Notes: a model not told the origin generated them from the sequence alone. DNA of 41,557 nt from Vermiphilus sp. (GCA_020722805.1 DYKA01000004.1:1-41557); one strand, 5' to 3'. Counted from the stretch's first letter, positions 16,002 through 25,327 are shown. Numbers and translations are program-made.

Positions 16002-16761
16002 AGAGATTAGTGTTGAAGCAGCGGCTCTGGTAAGATCAAGGATAGAAAAAAAACCCAATCTCGTTCTTGGTCTCGCAACAGGTTCAAGTCCTCTCGGATT
16101 ATACAAAAATCTTATTGATATGAACAGGAAGAAACTTTTGAGTTTCAAGAAGGTTAGAACCTTCAATCTTGATGAGTATTACGGTTTGAAGGGAGATCAT
16201 CCTCAGAGTTATAGATACTTTATGGATGCAAATCTCTTCAACCATATTGATATTGACAGGACAAGAACGATGGTGCCTGACGGAACTGCGAAAAACTGGG
16301 AGGAATTCTGTCTCTGGTATGAAGAACAGATAAAAAAGGCAGGAGGAATTGACCTTCAGGTACTCGGGATTGGGAGTGATGGGCACATAGGATTTAATGA
16401 ACCTGGTTCATCCCTTGCTTCACGGACAAGATTGATCGCACTTGACGCGCAAACAATTGAAGATAATTCAAGATTTTTTGAGGACAGAAATCAGGTACCA
16501 AGATTCGCAATTACAATGGGGGTAGGAACAATCCTTGAAGCAAAGGAAATAATTCTGATTGCGAATGGAAAAAAGAAGGCAGGTGTCGTAGCGCAGGCAA
16601 TAGAGGGGCCTGTTACGAGTTTAGTCTCTGCTTCTGCACTGCAGATGCATCCAAAGGTTACATATTTCCTTGATAAAGAAGCCGCATCAGAATTAAAGAG
16701 GATAGACTATTACAAATTAGTTGAAGAAGCAGAAGGCAGCCTCGGCAAAGAGATTTTCTGA
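15973..16761 (+). CDS. nagB: Glucosamine-6-phosphate deaminase
   Basis: NagB converts glucosamine 6-phosphate to fructose 6-phosphate and ammonia in amino-sugar breakdown. The 262-residue protein has LGLATGSSPLGLY (phosphate binding), FNLDEYYGL with the catalytic Asp, and GIGSDGHIGFNEPG with the catalytic His. The start MRVIIRKTYEEIS is standard for the family. I chose the ATG at 15973 over those at 15967 and 15934, because AGGAGG (15961-15966) is six bases upstream. The gene overlaps the end of rpsA by 29 bases. With the alternative GlmU downstream and GH20-like genes elsewhere, it suggests both use and activation of amino sugars. Confidence 0.96.
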   Translation: MRVIIRKTYEEISVEAAALVRSRIEKKPNLVLGLATGSSPLGLYKNLIDMNRKKLLSFKKVRTFNLDEYYGLKGDHPQSYRYFMDANLFNHIDIDRTRTMVPDGTAKNWEEFCLWYEEQIKKAGGIDLQVLGIGSDGHIGFNEPGSSLASRTRLIALDAQTIEDNSRFFEDRNQVPRFAITMGVGTILEAKEIILIANGKKKAGVVAQAIEGPVTSLVSASALQMHPKVTYFLDKEAASELKRIDYYKLVEEAEGSLGKEIF

Positions 16762-16764
16762 CCT

Positions 16765-17736
16765 ATGAGTATTCTTGATAATTTCATCACCAGGGCAACG
16801 ACCCTGAAGAGAAGTATCGTTTTTCCAGAGTTCTGGGACAACAGAATTCTTGAGGCGGCTGCAGTTATTTGTGAAAAGTCAATTGCCAGGCCGGTATTAC
16901 CCGGAAATCCAGAAGAAATCCGTAAAGGTCTTTCACTTTCAGGGATATCATCTGACGGCATTGAAATAATTGATAGTACAAACCTTCAACTTATTGATGA
17001 ACTCACACATCTTTATCAGAAACAAAGGCCAAATGTTTCAGAAAAAGTCGCAGCCCGTCTCGTAAAAAAACCCCTGATATTTGCAGGACTTCTGGTTGCT
17101 TCAGGAAAAATTGATGCTATGGTTGCAGGTGCAGCAAGTACCACAGCAGAAGTAATTCAGGCAGCAGCCCTCACTGTTGGCTATCAATCAGGAATTAAGA
17201 ATTCTTCAAGTTTTTTTATTATGGAAATGGCCGATAGCAGAGTATTTTTTTATGCAGATTGTGCCGTTAATATATCTCCTGATAGTAATACCCTGGCAGA
17301 TGTCGCGGTATCAACAGCCAGAAGTTATAGGAAACTAATGAACAAGGAACCTCTGGTGGCTTTCCTTTCTTTTTCCTCAAAGGGTAGTGCTTCACATCCG
17401 GATGTAGATAAAGTTAAAAGAGCAGTTGAGATTGCACGAGCCATTGACCCTGATACTGTCTATGACGGAGAATTTCAAGTGGATACAGCAGTTTCAGAAT
17501 CTGTCGCACAGAAAAAGATTAAAGAACCCAGTAAGGTTGCAGGAAGAGCAAATGTATTGATTTTTCCTGATCTTGATGCTGGAAATATTGCATATAAGAT
17601 TACCCAATATCTTGCAGGAGCAAAGGCTTATGGACCTATTCTTCAGGGTTTTGCAAAACCAGTGAGTGATCTATCAAGAGGTGCGAAAGTTTCTGATATC
17701 GTTGCGGTTGCGACCATAACCAGTTTATTATCATAA
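16765..17736 (+). CDS. pta: Phosphate acetyltransferase
   Basis: Pta interconverts acetyl-CoA and acetyl phosphate. With AckA downstream it allows acetate formation with ATP synthesis. The 323-residue protein is the short (EutD-like/clostridial) form, without the N-terminal regulatory domain of the E. coli enzyme. Recognisable segments are KRSIVFPEFWDNRILEAA, DAMVAGAASTTAEVIQAA, and the C-terminal ANVLIFPDLDAGNIAYK with GPILQGFAKPVSDLSRGA. It starts three bases after nagB with only a weak AAAGAG site, so it is probably translated by coupling. Unusually, two genes (alternative glmU and an acyl carrier protein) separate it from ackA. Confidence 0.96.
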   Translation: MSILDNFITRATTLKRSIVFPEFWDNRILEAAAVICEKSIARPVLPGNPEEIRKGLSLSGISSDGIEIIDSTNLQLIDELTHLYQKQRPNVSEKVAARLVKKPLIFAGLLVASGKIDAMVAGAASTTAEVIQAAALTVGYQSGIKNSSSFFIMEMADSRVFFYADCAVNISPDSNTLADVAVSTARSYRKLMNKEPLVAFLSFSSKGSASHPDVDKVKRAVEIARAIDPDTVYDGEFQVDTAVSESVAQKKIKEPSKVAGRANVLIFPDLDAGNIAYKITQYLAGAKAYGPILQGFAKPVSDLSRGAKVSDIVAVATITSLLS

Positions 17737-17748
17737 CGAAGGGAGAAA

Positions 17749-19005
17749 ATGAAACTTGTTGTTTACGAAAATGACACATGGATCAATTTTACACCCTTAA
17801 CCTATACAAGACCTGTTTTTGAACTAAAATGTGGAATGTATTCTATTTTTGAAAGGATTCAAAACAATATCAAAATAAAAGAGATTGGTTTATTTGTAAG
17901 GGATTATCTTGTGGACCTTGTTCGCACCAGATACTCTTATCCTGTGAACGATTTATCATTTTTACAGGATGATTTATTGATTGTTGATGGAAGATGTCTT
18001 ATTGATGCTGACTTCAACTTTATACAGGGAAAGGAATCCGCATGGTTTTCTGATGATGAACTTGCATACGCATTTATTAAGAAAGAAAATGTTTTGAAGC
18101 ATATAGAAAAAGGGTTTGAATCAATTGTTCAGTTTGCGAAAAGTCTTCCTTCTTTTAAGACAAAGACAAAAATAATGCGATACTTGTGGAACCTTGTCCA
18201 TGAAAACGCTGAACTTTTGAAAAAAGATTTTATTATGAAGGAAAAAAAAGGAATTGAAGGAAAATTTTCAAGTCAAGCAGTGATATATGGAAATGACGAT
18301 ATTTTCGTTGCTGAAGGTGCAGAGGTACACCCATTTGTGGTTATTGATACGAATTCAGGGCCTGTTTTTATTGATGAAGGTGTAAAAGTTTTTCCTTTCA
18401 GCAGGATTGAAGGACCTTGCTATATTGGAAACAATACCCAGATTATGCCAGGTGCAAATATTAGAGAAGGAAATACCATAGGACCCGTTTGTAGAATTGG
18501 AGGAGAAGTTGAAGAAAGCATAATCCACGGATATTCAAATAAATATCACGACGGATTCATAGGACACGCTTATGTTGGTGAATTTGTTAACCTGGGTGCT
18601 ATTACAACAAACAGCGACCTAAAAAACGATTACACAACAGTCAGCGTTTATGTGAATGGTAAGCTTGTTGATACAGGTGATTTGAAGGTTGGCTCTTTCA
18701 TAGGTGACCATACGAAAACAAGTATCGGAACTTTTTTCAATACAGGAACATCTGTTGGTTTAATGTGCAATATTACTGCAGGAGGAATTTTACCAAAATT
18801 TTTCCCTTCTTTTGTTTGGTATGTGAATAATAAGTTTATGAAAGGTTTTGGTCTTGAGATGATGATAAAAACAGCAAGAGCAGCAATGGAAAGAAGGAAT
18901 AGAACCTTATCACGACAGGAAGAAGATGTTATTAGAAAAGTATATGATCTTACATCAGAAATGAGAAAAGCCTACATCGCAAAAACTTTAAGAATGAAAT
19001 CATAA
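17749..19005 (+). CDS. GlmU-like sugar-phosphate nucleotidyltransferase with left-handed beta-helix
   Basis: This 418-residue protein matches the alternative GlmU family known from Bacteroidetes and others, which fuses a divergent nucleotidyltransferase domain (about residues 1-190) to a left-handed beta-helix (about 195-345). The N-terminus VVYENDTWINFTPLTYTRPVFEL with LRCGM-like LKCGMYSIFERI is typical. Hexapeptide repeats include IGNNTQIMPGANIREG and VGEFVNLGAITTNSDLKNDY. The expected product is UDP-N-acetylglucosamine, with the helix acting as acetyltransferase, but substrate and bifunctionality are inferred. An AAGGGAG site precedes the ATG. The position between pta and ackA may reflect shared use of acetyl-CoA. 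Confidence 0.82.
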   Translation: MKLVVYENDTWINFTPLTYTRPVFELKCGMYSIFERIQNNIKIKEIGLFVRDYLVDLVRTRYSYPVNDLSFLQDDLLIVDGRCLIDADFNFIQGKESAWFSDDELAYAFIKKENVLKHIEKGFESIVQFAKSLPSFKTKTKIMRYLWNLVHENAELLKKDFIMKEKKGIEGKFSSQAVIYGNDDIFVAEGAEVHPFVVIDTNSGPVFIDEGVKVFPFSRIEGPCYIGNNTQIMPGANIREGNTIGPVCRIGGEVEESIIHGYSNKYHDGFIGHAYVGEFVNLGAITTNSDLKNDYTTVSVYVNGKLVDTGDLKVGSFIGDHTKTSIGTFFNTGTSVGLMCNITAGGILPKFFPSFVWYVNNKFMKGFGLEMMIKTARAAMERRNRTLSRQEEDVIRKVYDLTSEMRKAYIAKTLRMKS

Positions 19006-19016
19006 AAGGAGATGAA

Positions 19017-19265
19017 ATGGAAAGGGTAGAGGTTGAAAAAAGGATAAAAAAAGTTGTGAGTAACATACTTGGTGTACCAGAAGAAAAGATAACACCGGAA
19101 AGCAGATTTGTTGAAGACCTCGGCGCTGAAAGCGTCCAGAGTCTGGAGCTGGTTGCATCTTTTGAGGCGGAGTTTGACATTGAAATGGAAGAAGATGCAG
19201 CGCTTGAAGTCAAAACAGTTGGAAAGGCAGTAGATTTTATCATAGAATACCTGAAGAAAAAGTGA
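19017..19265 (+). CDS. Acyl carrier protein, variant phosphopantetheine motif
   Basis: This 82-residue acidic protein is an acyl carrier protein of the four-helix type. The attachment site reads EDLGAESVQSLEL with Ser39 as the modified residue, so the usual Asp of DSL/DSV is replaced by Glu. The rest fits (FEAEFDIEMEEDAALEVKTVGKAVDFI). It is preceded by AAAGGAG and overlaps ackA by four bases (GTGA). No fatty-acid synthesis genes (fabD/G/F) are next to it, so it may be a secondary carrier protein. Its embedding in the acetate-forming pta-ackA run is unusual. Function beyond carrying an acyl group is not visible. Confidence 0.9.
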   Translation: MERVEVEKRIKKVVSNILGVPEEKITPESRFVEDLGAESVQSLELVASFEAEFDIEMEEDAALEVKTVGKAVDFIIEYLKKK

Positions 19266-20470
19266 ATATTCTCGTCATAAACTGCGGAAGTTCTTCAATA
19301 AAGTTCAAGATATTCAGGATGCCTGAAAATATCCTTGTTGCCAGTGGTTTGATTGAGAAAATTGGTGCCAGGGATGCAATAGTGAACTACAGGAAAGAAG
19401 AATTTTCATTTCGTAAGGTTTGCGAAGTTAAAGACCACAGGCAGGGGCTTGAAATAATAGCGGGGATACTTGTTGACCCATCCATCGGTGTTGTGAAAGT
19501 TCTTTCAGAGATTGGTGGAGTGGGACACAGGGTTGTTCATGGCGGTGAAGAGTTCACAGGAAGCATGCTTATTGATCAGCGGGTGAAAGACAAGATTAAA
19601 GAGTTTATTCCGCTTGCACCATTGCACAATCCGGCAAATCTTGAGGGAATACTTGCAGCTGAAAGATATTTCCCTGAAAGTACCCAGGTCGCCTGTTTTG
19701 ATACTGCCTTCCATACAACAATAGCAGATGTTGCATACCTTTATGCTCTCCCGTTGAATCTCTACGAAAAATATAAGATAAGAAGATACGGATTTCACGG
19801 TACAAGCCACAGATATGTTGCAAGAAGATTTGCCCAGATTACTGGCAGGCATAAGTATGATGTTAATTTGATTACCTGTCATCTGGGAAACGGCTGCAGC
19901 ATAACCGCAATAAAAAACGGAAGATCAATTGATACCAGCATGGGTTTTACCCCGCTTGAAGGACTTGTAATGGGAACAAGAAGCGGTGATATTGACCCTG
20001 GAATTATTTTTTACCTTATAGAAACCCTTGGAATGAGTCCGCCACAGGTAAACAGGATACTCAACAAAAACAGCGGACTTATTGGAATATCAGGCGTATC
20101 AAACGATTTCAGAAGTATTGTGGAGAGTGCTTCAAAAGGCAATAAGATGGCATCCCTCGCAATTGACATATTCTCCTACAGGATTAAAAAGTATATTGGT
20201 GCATATCTCGCTGTTATTGGCAGAACTGATGGAATTGTTTTTACCGCTGGCATAGGTGAAAATCAGCCGATTGTAAGAGAAAAATCTCTTGAGGGTCTTG
20301 AGGAACACGGGATTATTATTGACAGCGAAAAAAATAAATCAGTCTTTGGTGAAGAACAGGAAATCAGTACCCGGGATTCAAAAATAAGGGTTTTTGTTAT
20401 ACCGACCAACGAAGAACTGGCTATTGCTGCTGACACATATGACTTTGCAAAAAAATCAGGCAAATATTGA
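19262..20470 (+). CDS. ackA: Acetate kinase
   Basis: AckA makes ATP and acetate from acetyl phosphate and ADP. The 402-residue protein has the ASKHA phosphate-1 motif INCGSSSIKFK and VGHRVVHGGE. CFDTAFHTT carries the catalytic Asp, followed by YGFHGTSHRYV, LGNGCSI and FTAGIGEN. The start is a GTG at 19262 overlapping the carrier-protein stop. Length is normal. Its end overlaps the probable start region of the frameshifted URO-D-family gene. With Pta it supports fermentation or acetogenesis. Confidence 0.97.
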   Translation: MNILVINCGSSSIKFKIFRMPENILVASGLIEKIGARDAIVNYRKEEFSFRKVCEVKDHRQGLEIIAGILVDPSIGVVKVLSEIGGVGHRVVHGGEEFTGSMLIDQRVKDKIKEFIPLAPLHNPANLEGILAAERYFPESTQVACFDTAFHTTIADVAYLYALPLNLYEKYKIRRYGFHGTSHRYVARRFAQITGRHKYDVNLITCHLGNGCSITAIKNGRSIDTSMGFTPLEGLVMGTRSGDIDPGIIFYLIETLGMSPPQVNRILNKNSGLIGISGVSNDFRSIVESASKGNKMASLAIDIFSYRIKKYIGAYLAVIGRTDGIVFTAGIGENQPIVREKSLEGLEEHGIIIDSEKNKSVFGEEQEISTRDSKIRVFVIPTNEELAIAADTYDFAKKSGKY

Positions 20471-21712
20471 AGACATAAAAAGCAGTGATATAGCGATTCT
20501 CAGGGAACTGTCTGCCCAAATCTCAGAAATTGCCGGTCTTCCGGTTCACGCAAGGACAATCTCAGAGTGGAAAAGAACAAATGACCTGAAGCAGGGCAGA
20601 CCTATGGTCTGGATTAATGAAGAACCCTGGCACGAAATTGAACAATCCAGAGGGATTTATTTTTGTTGCGAGAACAGTTTTGCAAGGAATGTTGAGGTCA
20701 ATCTCAGGAGAATACTGTACAGATGGGATAATATCAGAACAGATATGGTGGTTGAACCTGTTTACAGGGTTCCCATTGATGTCTATGACACTGGTTTCGG
20801 AGTATCGGTTGAAGCAGAACTTGTCAGTACACAATCTGCAGGGATAGTCTCAAGGCATTTCATACCTCAGATAAAGGACGAAAAGGACATTTCAAAGATA
20901 AGGTTTCCTGAAATAACAGTTGACCGAGACCTGACCAAGAAAAAAGGAGAATTCTTCAGGAGATTTTCGGGAAAAACTTGAAGGTTGAAGTTTATGGCGT
21001 AGGAATGATATGGTTTGCCCCATGGGATTATCTTGTTATGCTTACAGGTGTTGAGGAGGCGCTTCTATCCCTCGCAGTAAGACCAGATTTTGCTCATGCT
21101 ATAATGGAAAGATTTATGGATGCATCGCTTCACAGATTTCAGCAACTTTACGAGGAAAAGATTCTTTCTCCCAACAATGGAAACTTCAGAATTGGTTCGG
21201 GTGGCCTGGGTTATACTGATGACCTGCCTGACCTGCCATTTTCAACGACAGGAATAAGTCCCGGGCAACAATGGGGTTGTTCAACAAGTCAGATTTTTTC
21301 AGAAGTTTCTCCTGCAATGCACGAAGAATTTGCGTTGAGATATGAGAAGAGATGGCTGGAAAGATTTGGGTTGACTTACTACGGCTGCTGCGAGCCACTT
21401 CATAATAAAATCCATATCCTTGAGGAAATTAAAAACCTGCGCAAGATTTCAATCAGTCCAAAAGCCGATGTGAAAACTGCAGCGCAGAAAATACAGAACA
21501 GATATGTTTTTTCGTACAAGCCAAACCCCGCAATTTTCGCCTGTGAAACATGGGACAGGAATCTTGTCAGGAATGATTTGAGGAAAAATCTTCAGATTAT
21601 GAAAGAAAACGGATGTATCGTTGAAATAATAATGAAGGACATAAGTACCATCAGATACCAGCCAGAACGACTGAACCAGTGGGCTCAAATTGCTATGGAA
21701 GTTGCGTCATAA
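20439..21712 (+). pseudogene. URO-D superfamily protein split by an apparent -1 frameshift at an A6 run
   Basis: Two overlapping frames together encode one protein of about 424 residues. The first half contains SEWKRTNDLKQGRPMVWINE and DMVVEPVYRVPIDVYDTGFG and ends out of frame at 20981. The second contains MIWFAPWDYLVM, NNGNFRIGSGGLGYTDDLP, QIFSEVSPAMHEEFALRYE and the terminal VEIIMKDISTIRY. These form a known long URO-D-like branch in fermentative bacteria whose members I remember as single chains. The frames join at AAAAAA (20940-20945): one more A, or a -1 slip there, gives KKRRILQEIFGKNLKVEV, a natural bridge. The start is uncertain; the ATG at 20439 lies inside ackA and lacks a ribosome-binding site. 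Substrate unknown. It may be a real pseudogene, a slippage-expressed gene, or a sequence error. Confidence 0.75.
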
Positions 21713-21722
21713 TTTGCCTGAA

Positions 21723-22724
21723 CTAATACTTTCCTCTGATGTATGGCTCAATTTCAGTTTTATACAATTGTTCAAGCTGTGTATGCACGCTGTGTGAAAG
21801 AGACGGTATGGAAGATGCCTTTATGTTGCTGATTGCCTGTTCAATTTTTGTTGCACCTGGTATCACTGAAGAAACTTCATCATGGTCAAGTATCCATCTT
21901 AATGCCATTTGAGCCATAGGTATTTCCTGTGAGGGTTTAAGAATTTCCTTGATTTTTTCAACAAATTCAATACCCTTATCAAATGGAACCCCCGCGAATG
22001 TTTCACCAACATTAAATGCAGTTCCATCAGCATTATAATTTCTGTGGTCTTTTTCAGGGAATTTGTGTCCTTTCTTGAATTTTCCGGTAAGCAGGCCACT
22101 CGCAAGAGGCACTCTGGCAAGTATTCCGATATTCTTTTGTTTTGCCACTGGTAAAAGATGGCCTGATACTTTTTGCCTGAAGATATTGTATATAACCTGA
22201 AGAGATTCACAGCCAGGATGTTCCATACAGATAAGTCCCTCTTCTATTGACTCAATGCTGCAGCCCCAGTGTTGAATCAGCCCTTTCTTTTTGAACTTTT
22301 CAAGAAGTTCAAATGGTTCCCCATTTTTCAACATCTCTGTTGGAATACAATGCCACTGCTGGAGAAAAATGGATTCAACTCCGAGATTTTTCAGTGAGTC
22401 AACCACGTCTCGCTCAACCATTTTTTCGGTAAACTTTGCCGGCCATCCTTTGTTTTCAATCCATTCTCTTCTTCCAAGTTTTGTTGCCACATAAACTGTT
22501 TCTTTTGTCTCTTTTAGAAATTTCCCTATCAATCTCTCACTCCTTCCCATTCCATAAACATCAGCAGTATCAATAAAGTTCACGCCCATCTCCACTGATT
22601 TATGCAAAATTGCAAGAGCATCTTTTTCTGAAACATCTCCCCAATCGCTGCCTCCGAGTTGCCATGTGCCAAGTCCGATCTCAGAGATTTTTACACCTGT
22701 TTTTCCAAATATTCTATATTTCAT
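21723..22724 (-). CDS. Aldo/keto reductase
   Basis: This 333-residue protein is an NADPH-dependent aldo/keto reductase with a TIM barrel, probably cytosolic. The catalytic tetrad is visible: Asp in FIDTADVYG, Tyr in DVYGMGRSE, Lys in VATKLGR and His in LQQWHCI. The cofactor end SSVIPGATKIEQAISNIKA is typical of the YajO/Tas-like branch. I chose the ATG at 22724 (MKYRIFGKTGVKISEIG) because GGGAG precedes it; the in-frame start at 22763 adds a stretch from the promoter region. Substrate cannot be read. It is a single-gene unit, convergent with the preceding URO-D gene and divergent from the prepilin gene. Confidence 0.92.
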   Translation of the reverse strand: MKYRIFGKTGVKISEIGLGTWQLGGSDWGDVSEKDALAILHKSVEMGVNFIDTADVYGMGRSERLIGKFLKETKETVYVATKLGRREWIENKGWPAKFTEKMVERDVVDSLKNLGVESIFLQQWHCIPTEMLKNGEPFELLEKFKKKGLIQHWGCSIESIEEGLICMEHPGCESLQVIYNIFRQKVSGHLLPVAKQKNIGILARVPLASGLLTGKFKKGHKFPEKDHRNYNADGTAFNVGETFAGVPFDKGIEFVEKIKEILKPSQEIPMAQMALRWILDHDEVSSVIPGATKIEQAISNIKASSIPSLSHSVHTQLEQLYKTEIEPYIRGKY

Positions 22725-22742
22725 ACCCACTCCCTGTAAGTC

Positions 22743-22772
22743 TTGACTTTTTGATTCTATCATTATTATAAT
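22743..22772 (+). promoter_or_regulatory. Promoter of the prepilin-like gene
   Basis: TTGACT (22743-22748) and TATAAT (22767-22772) with an 18-base spacer lie in front of a strong GAGGAGGG ribosome-binding site (22783-22790) and the ATG at 22794. Promoter and ribosome-binding site being intact argues that the downstream in-frame stop is recent or an error. Confidence 0.65.
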
Positions 22773-22793
22773 ACAACTGACAGAGGAGGGAAA

Positions 22794-23522
22794 ATGAGAA
22801 ATTTTCAGTAAAGAGGTTTCACGCTTATTGAACTCTTGGTGGTGATAGCAATCATAGCAATTCTTGCAGGAATGAAACTTCCAGTAATAAACAGGGCGAA
22901 GGAAAAGGCAAGGGAAGTGTCTTGCATGAATAACCTCAAACAGGTTGGAATTATTTTTATTCTTTACGCAGAAGATAATGATGACTGGCTTCCTCCAGGG
23001 GCGTGGGGAGAATCATTCAGAATCCGTGGGGGCGTCAGCAGAGTTTTGAATGACAGATACAAGGTCAAGAAGCAGCTTGTTACATGTCCTTCAGGCGATA
23101 TGTACAGACGTTTTTATGGAAATCCTGGATGGACATGGCCTGCTACTGATGCCATGATGAGCTACCACTATGTTGGTGGAGATGGCGGAGTTCCACCCAC
23201 TCAGCCCAGCTACTGGTATGGCTGGCACAACACATATTTTAACCTGAGTACTCCGCACAGACCAACACCAAAAACCCTGATTAACGCCAGATGGGCGGAC
23301 AGAACTCCCTTAATGTGGGATATTTCTTATGATGCTGCTGATGTTGCAAGCCACTATTGGTATAAGACTCCTGTGAGCAATCATCCAGATAAAGATGGAA
23401 CCGCAGCTTTTCAAAATGTACTCTTCCTTGATGGACATGTTGAAAAGCAGATACTCAGTCATGGCGTGGGTAAATATAGATGGGGTCGTGATTATTATGA
23501 CTGGATCTATCTGAACGACTGA
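22794..23522 (+). pseudogene. Type IV prepilin-like pseudopilin gene interrupted by an in-frame TAA at codon 6
   Basis: After a strong ribosome-binding site the frame reads MRNFQ, TAA (22809-22811), [18 protein letters not shown]. This is the canonical class III signal peptide with G/FTLIE cleavage and the hydrophobic alpha-1 helix. An AAA codon at that place would give a perfect leader. The next possible start, TTG at 22836, would lose the cleavage site and half the helix, so it is not a rescue. The body (about 240 residues) contains [23 protein letters not shown] and ends with [10 protein letters not shown], the pattern of small pseudopilins abundant in PVC and Omnitrophota-like genomes. 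The protein would be processed by a prepilin peptidase and assembled at or secreted to the surface. It may be a pseudogene or carry a base error. Confidence 0.8.
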
Positions 23523-23549
23523 TCTTTCAATTGCTACCATCATCACTTT

Positions 23550-23578
23550 CCCTTTCATAAAGGGGTATGGGATTTTTT
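23550..23578 (+). terminator. Possible terminator of the prepilin-like gene
   Basis: CCCTTT (23550-23555) and AAAGGG (23559-23564) can pair around a three-base loop, with TTTTTT at 23573-23578 eight bases later. The spacing is poor for a strong intrinsic terminator. The T run also forms part of the glnS -35 box. Confidence 0.3.
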
Positions 23579-23605
23579 GACTCAAGCCGGATAAAACCAT
23601 ATAAT
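23577..23605 (+). promoter_or_regulatory. glnS promoter
   Basis: TTGACT (23577-23582) and TATAAT (23600-23605) are separated by exactly 17 bases. The start of transcription would be near 23612, giving a leader of about 24 bases to the ATG at 23636. This decides the glnS start, because an in-frame start at 23567 lies upstream of the promoter. No Shine-Dalgarno site is seen in the leader. Confidence 0.75.
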
Positions 23606-23635
23606 AAAACACCCGGTCAATTACCTATTTCTACA

Positions 23636-25327
23636 ATGAAAAACAATAACAACTCTGAAAAGCCAGTTGATTTTATAAGGGAAATTATCAGGGAAGATAT
23701 CGCAAACAATAGATTTGGAGGAAGGGTCCATACCCGTTTTCCTCCTGAGCCCAATGGTTATCTTCATATTGGCCATGCCAAGGCAATACACCTGAATTTT
23801 GAGATAGCAAAGGAATTCGGCGGTAAGTGCAATCTCAGGTTTGATGATACAAATCCCACAAAAGAAGAAGCTAAATATGTTGAAGCAATAAAACAGGACA
23901 TAAGATGGCTTGGTTATGACTGGGAAGATAGACTTTATTTTGCTTCAGATTATTTTGACCAGATGTACGAATATGCTGTTTATTTGATAAAAAACGAAAA
24001 AGCATATGTTTGCGATCTGAGTCCTGAGGAAATAAGGCTGTATCGTGGAACTCTCACAGAACCAGGTAGAGAAAGCCCGTTCAGAAACAGGTCTGTTGAA
24101 GAAAACCTTGACCTTTTTGAAAGAATGAAAAATGGCGAGTTTCCTGAAGGTTCAAAAACACTCAGGGCAAAGATAGATATGGCGTCTCCAAATCTCAATA
24201 TGAGAGACCCGGTAATGTATAGAATTATCAAGAAGGTTCCCCATCACAGAGCTGGAAAGAAATGGTATATTTACCCTACATATGACTGGGCGCATGGACT
24301 TGAGGATTCAATTGAAGGTATTACACATTCGCTGTGCAGTCTTGAATACGAAAATCACAGGCCTTTATATGACTGGTTTTTAGATCAACTCGGGATTCAC
24401 CACCCAAGACAGATTGAATTCGCCCGTCTCAATATGACCTACACAATAATGAGTAAGAGATATCTCCTTGAATTTGTTAAGAAAGGCATTGTGAGGGGCT
24501 GGGATGACCCGCGTATGCCCACTCTTGCCGGAATGAGGCGTGCTGGTTACCCACCAGAGGCAATAAAAAAATTTTGCAAAGTGATTGGTGTTGCGAAAAC
24601 AAATAGCATTATTGATATTGAACTTCTTGAACATTTTGTCAGAGAGCACCTTAATAATACAAGCCAGAGAAGGATGGCTGTGTTGAAGCCATTGAAACTT
24701 GTGATTGAAAATTATCCGGAGGGAAAAACAGAAGAACTTGAAGCAATAAACAATCCGGAAAATCCTGATGATGGAACACGAAGAATTCCTTTCTCCAGAG
24801 TCCTGTACATTGATAGAGACGATTTTATGGAAGTTCCGCATGAGAAATTTTATCGGCTTGCGCCGGGTAGGGAAGTGCGACTCAGATATGCTTATTTTGT
24901 AAAATGCACGAATGTTGTAAAAGACAACAAAGGAGAAATTGTTGAAGTAAGATGTACCTATGACCCTGTAACAAGAGGAGGAGATGCACCCGATGGAAGA
25001 AAGTCAAGGGTTACACTTCACTGGGTTTCAGCAGACCATTGCATTGATATTGAGGTACGGCTTTATGGACGATTGTTTCTGAACAAAAACCCTCTGGATT
25101 TTCCTGAAGGAAGCGATTTCACCAGTAATCTTAATCCTGAGTCCCTTGCTGTCAAAAACTGCAAGGCAGAGCCATGTTTGAAAAACGCAAAGGTAGGAGA
25201 TAAATTCCAGTTTGAAAGGGTGGGTTATTTTGTCTGTGACCCTGACTCAAAAGAGAATCTCCCTGTTTTTAATCTTACTGTATCTTTGAAAGATGAATGG
25301 GGAAAAATAAAAAAGTTCCTCATATAA
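23636..25327 (+). CDS. glnS: Glutaminyl-tRNA synthetase
   Basis: GlnRS charges tRNA-Gln directly; many bacteria lack it and use the amidotransferase route, so its presence is a lineage marker. The 563-residue class I enzyme has [17 protein letters not shown] (HIGH motif), [12 protein letters not shown], and [11 protein letters not shown] (KMSKS variant) with [17 protein letters not shown]. Two C-terminal beta-barrel anticodon domains follow from about residue 340. Motifs distinguish it from GluRS. The ATG at 23636 fits the promoter position and the usual N-terminus. It overlaps the convergent PHP gene by eight bases at the 3' end. The gene is monocistronic. Confidence 0.96.
   Translation: MKNNNNSEKPVDFIREIIREDIANNRFGGRVHTRFPPEPNGYLHIGHAKAIHLNFEIAKEFGGKCNLRFDDTNPTKEEAKYVEAIKQDIRWLGYDWEDRLYFASDYFDQMYEYAVYLIKNEKAYVCDLSPEEIRLYRGTLTEPGRESPFRNRSVEENLDLFERMKNGEFPEGSKTLRAKIDMASPNLNMRDPVMYRIIKKVPHHRAGKKWYIYPTYDWAHGLEDSIEGITHSLCSLEYENHRPLYDWFLDQLGIHHPRQIEFARLNMTYTIMSKRYLLEFVKKGIVRGWDDPRMPTLAGMRRAGYPPEAIKKFCKVIGVAKTNSIIDIELLEHFVREHLNNTSQRRMAVLKPLKLVIENYPEGKTEELEAINNPENPDDGTRRIPFSRVLYIDRDDFMEVPHEKFYRLAPGREVRLRYAYFVKCTNVVKDNKGEIVEVRCTYDPVTRGGDAPDGRKSRVTLHWVSADHCIDIEVRLYGRLFLNKNPLDFPEGSDFTSNLNPESLAVKNCKAEPCLKNAKVGDKFQFERVGYFVCDPDSKENLPVFNLTVSLKDEWGKIKKFLI

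Noticed and set aside
20940-20946. Classic programmed -1 heptamer in the URO-D gene
   Set aside because: In the upstream frame the codons are AAG AAA AAA, so the X-XXY-YYZ pattern A-AAA-AAG is not in the right phase; only simple slippage on A6 is possible.
21186-21398. Antisense ORFs within the URO-D, rpsA, PHP, GH20-like and other genes
   Set aside because: They are shadows of strongly supported genes on the other strand, with no start signals or protein-like sequence.
22836-23522. Prepilin-like gene starting at TTG 22836
   Set aside because: This start removes the GFTLIE cleavage site and half of the N-terminal helix, and the true ribosome-binding site and ATG lie 42 bases upstream.
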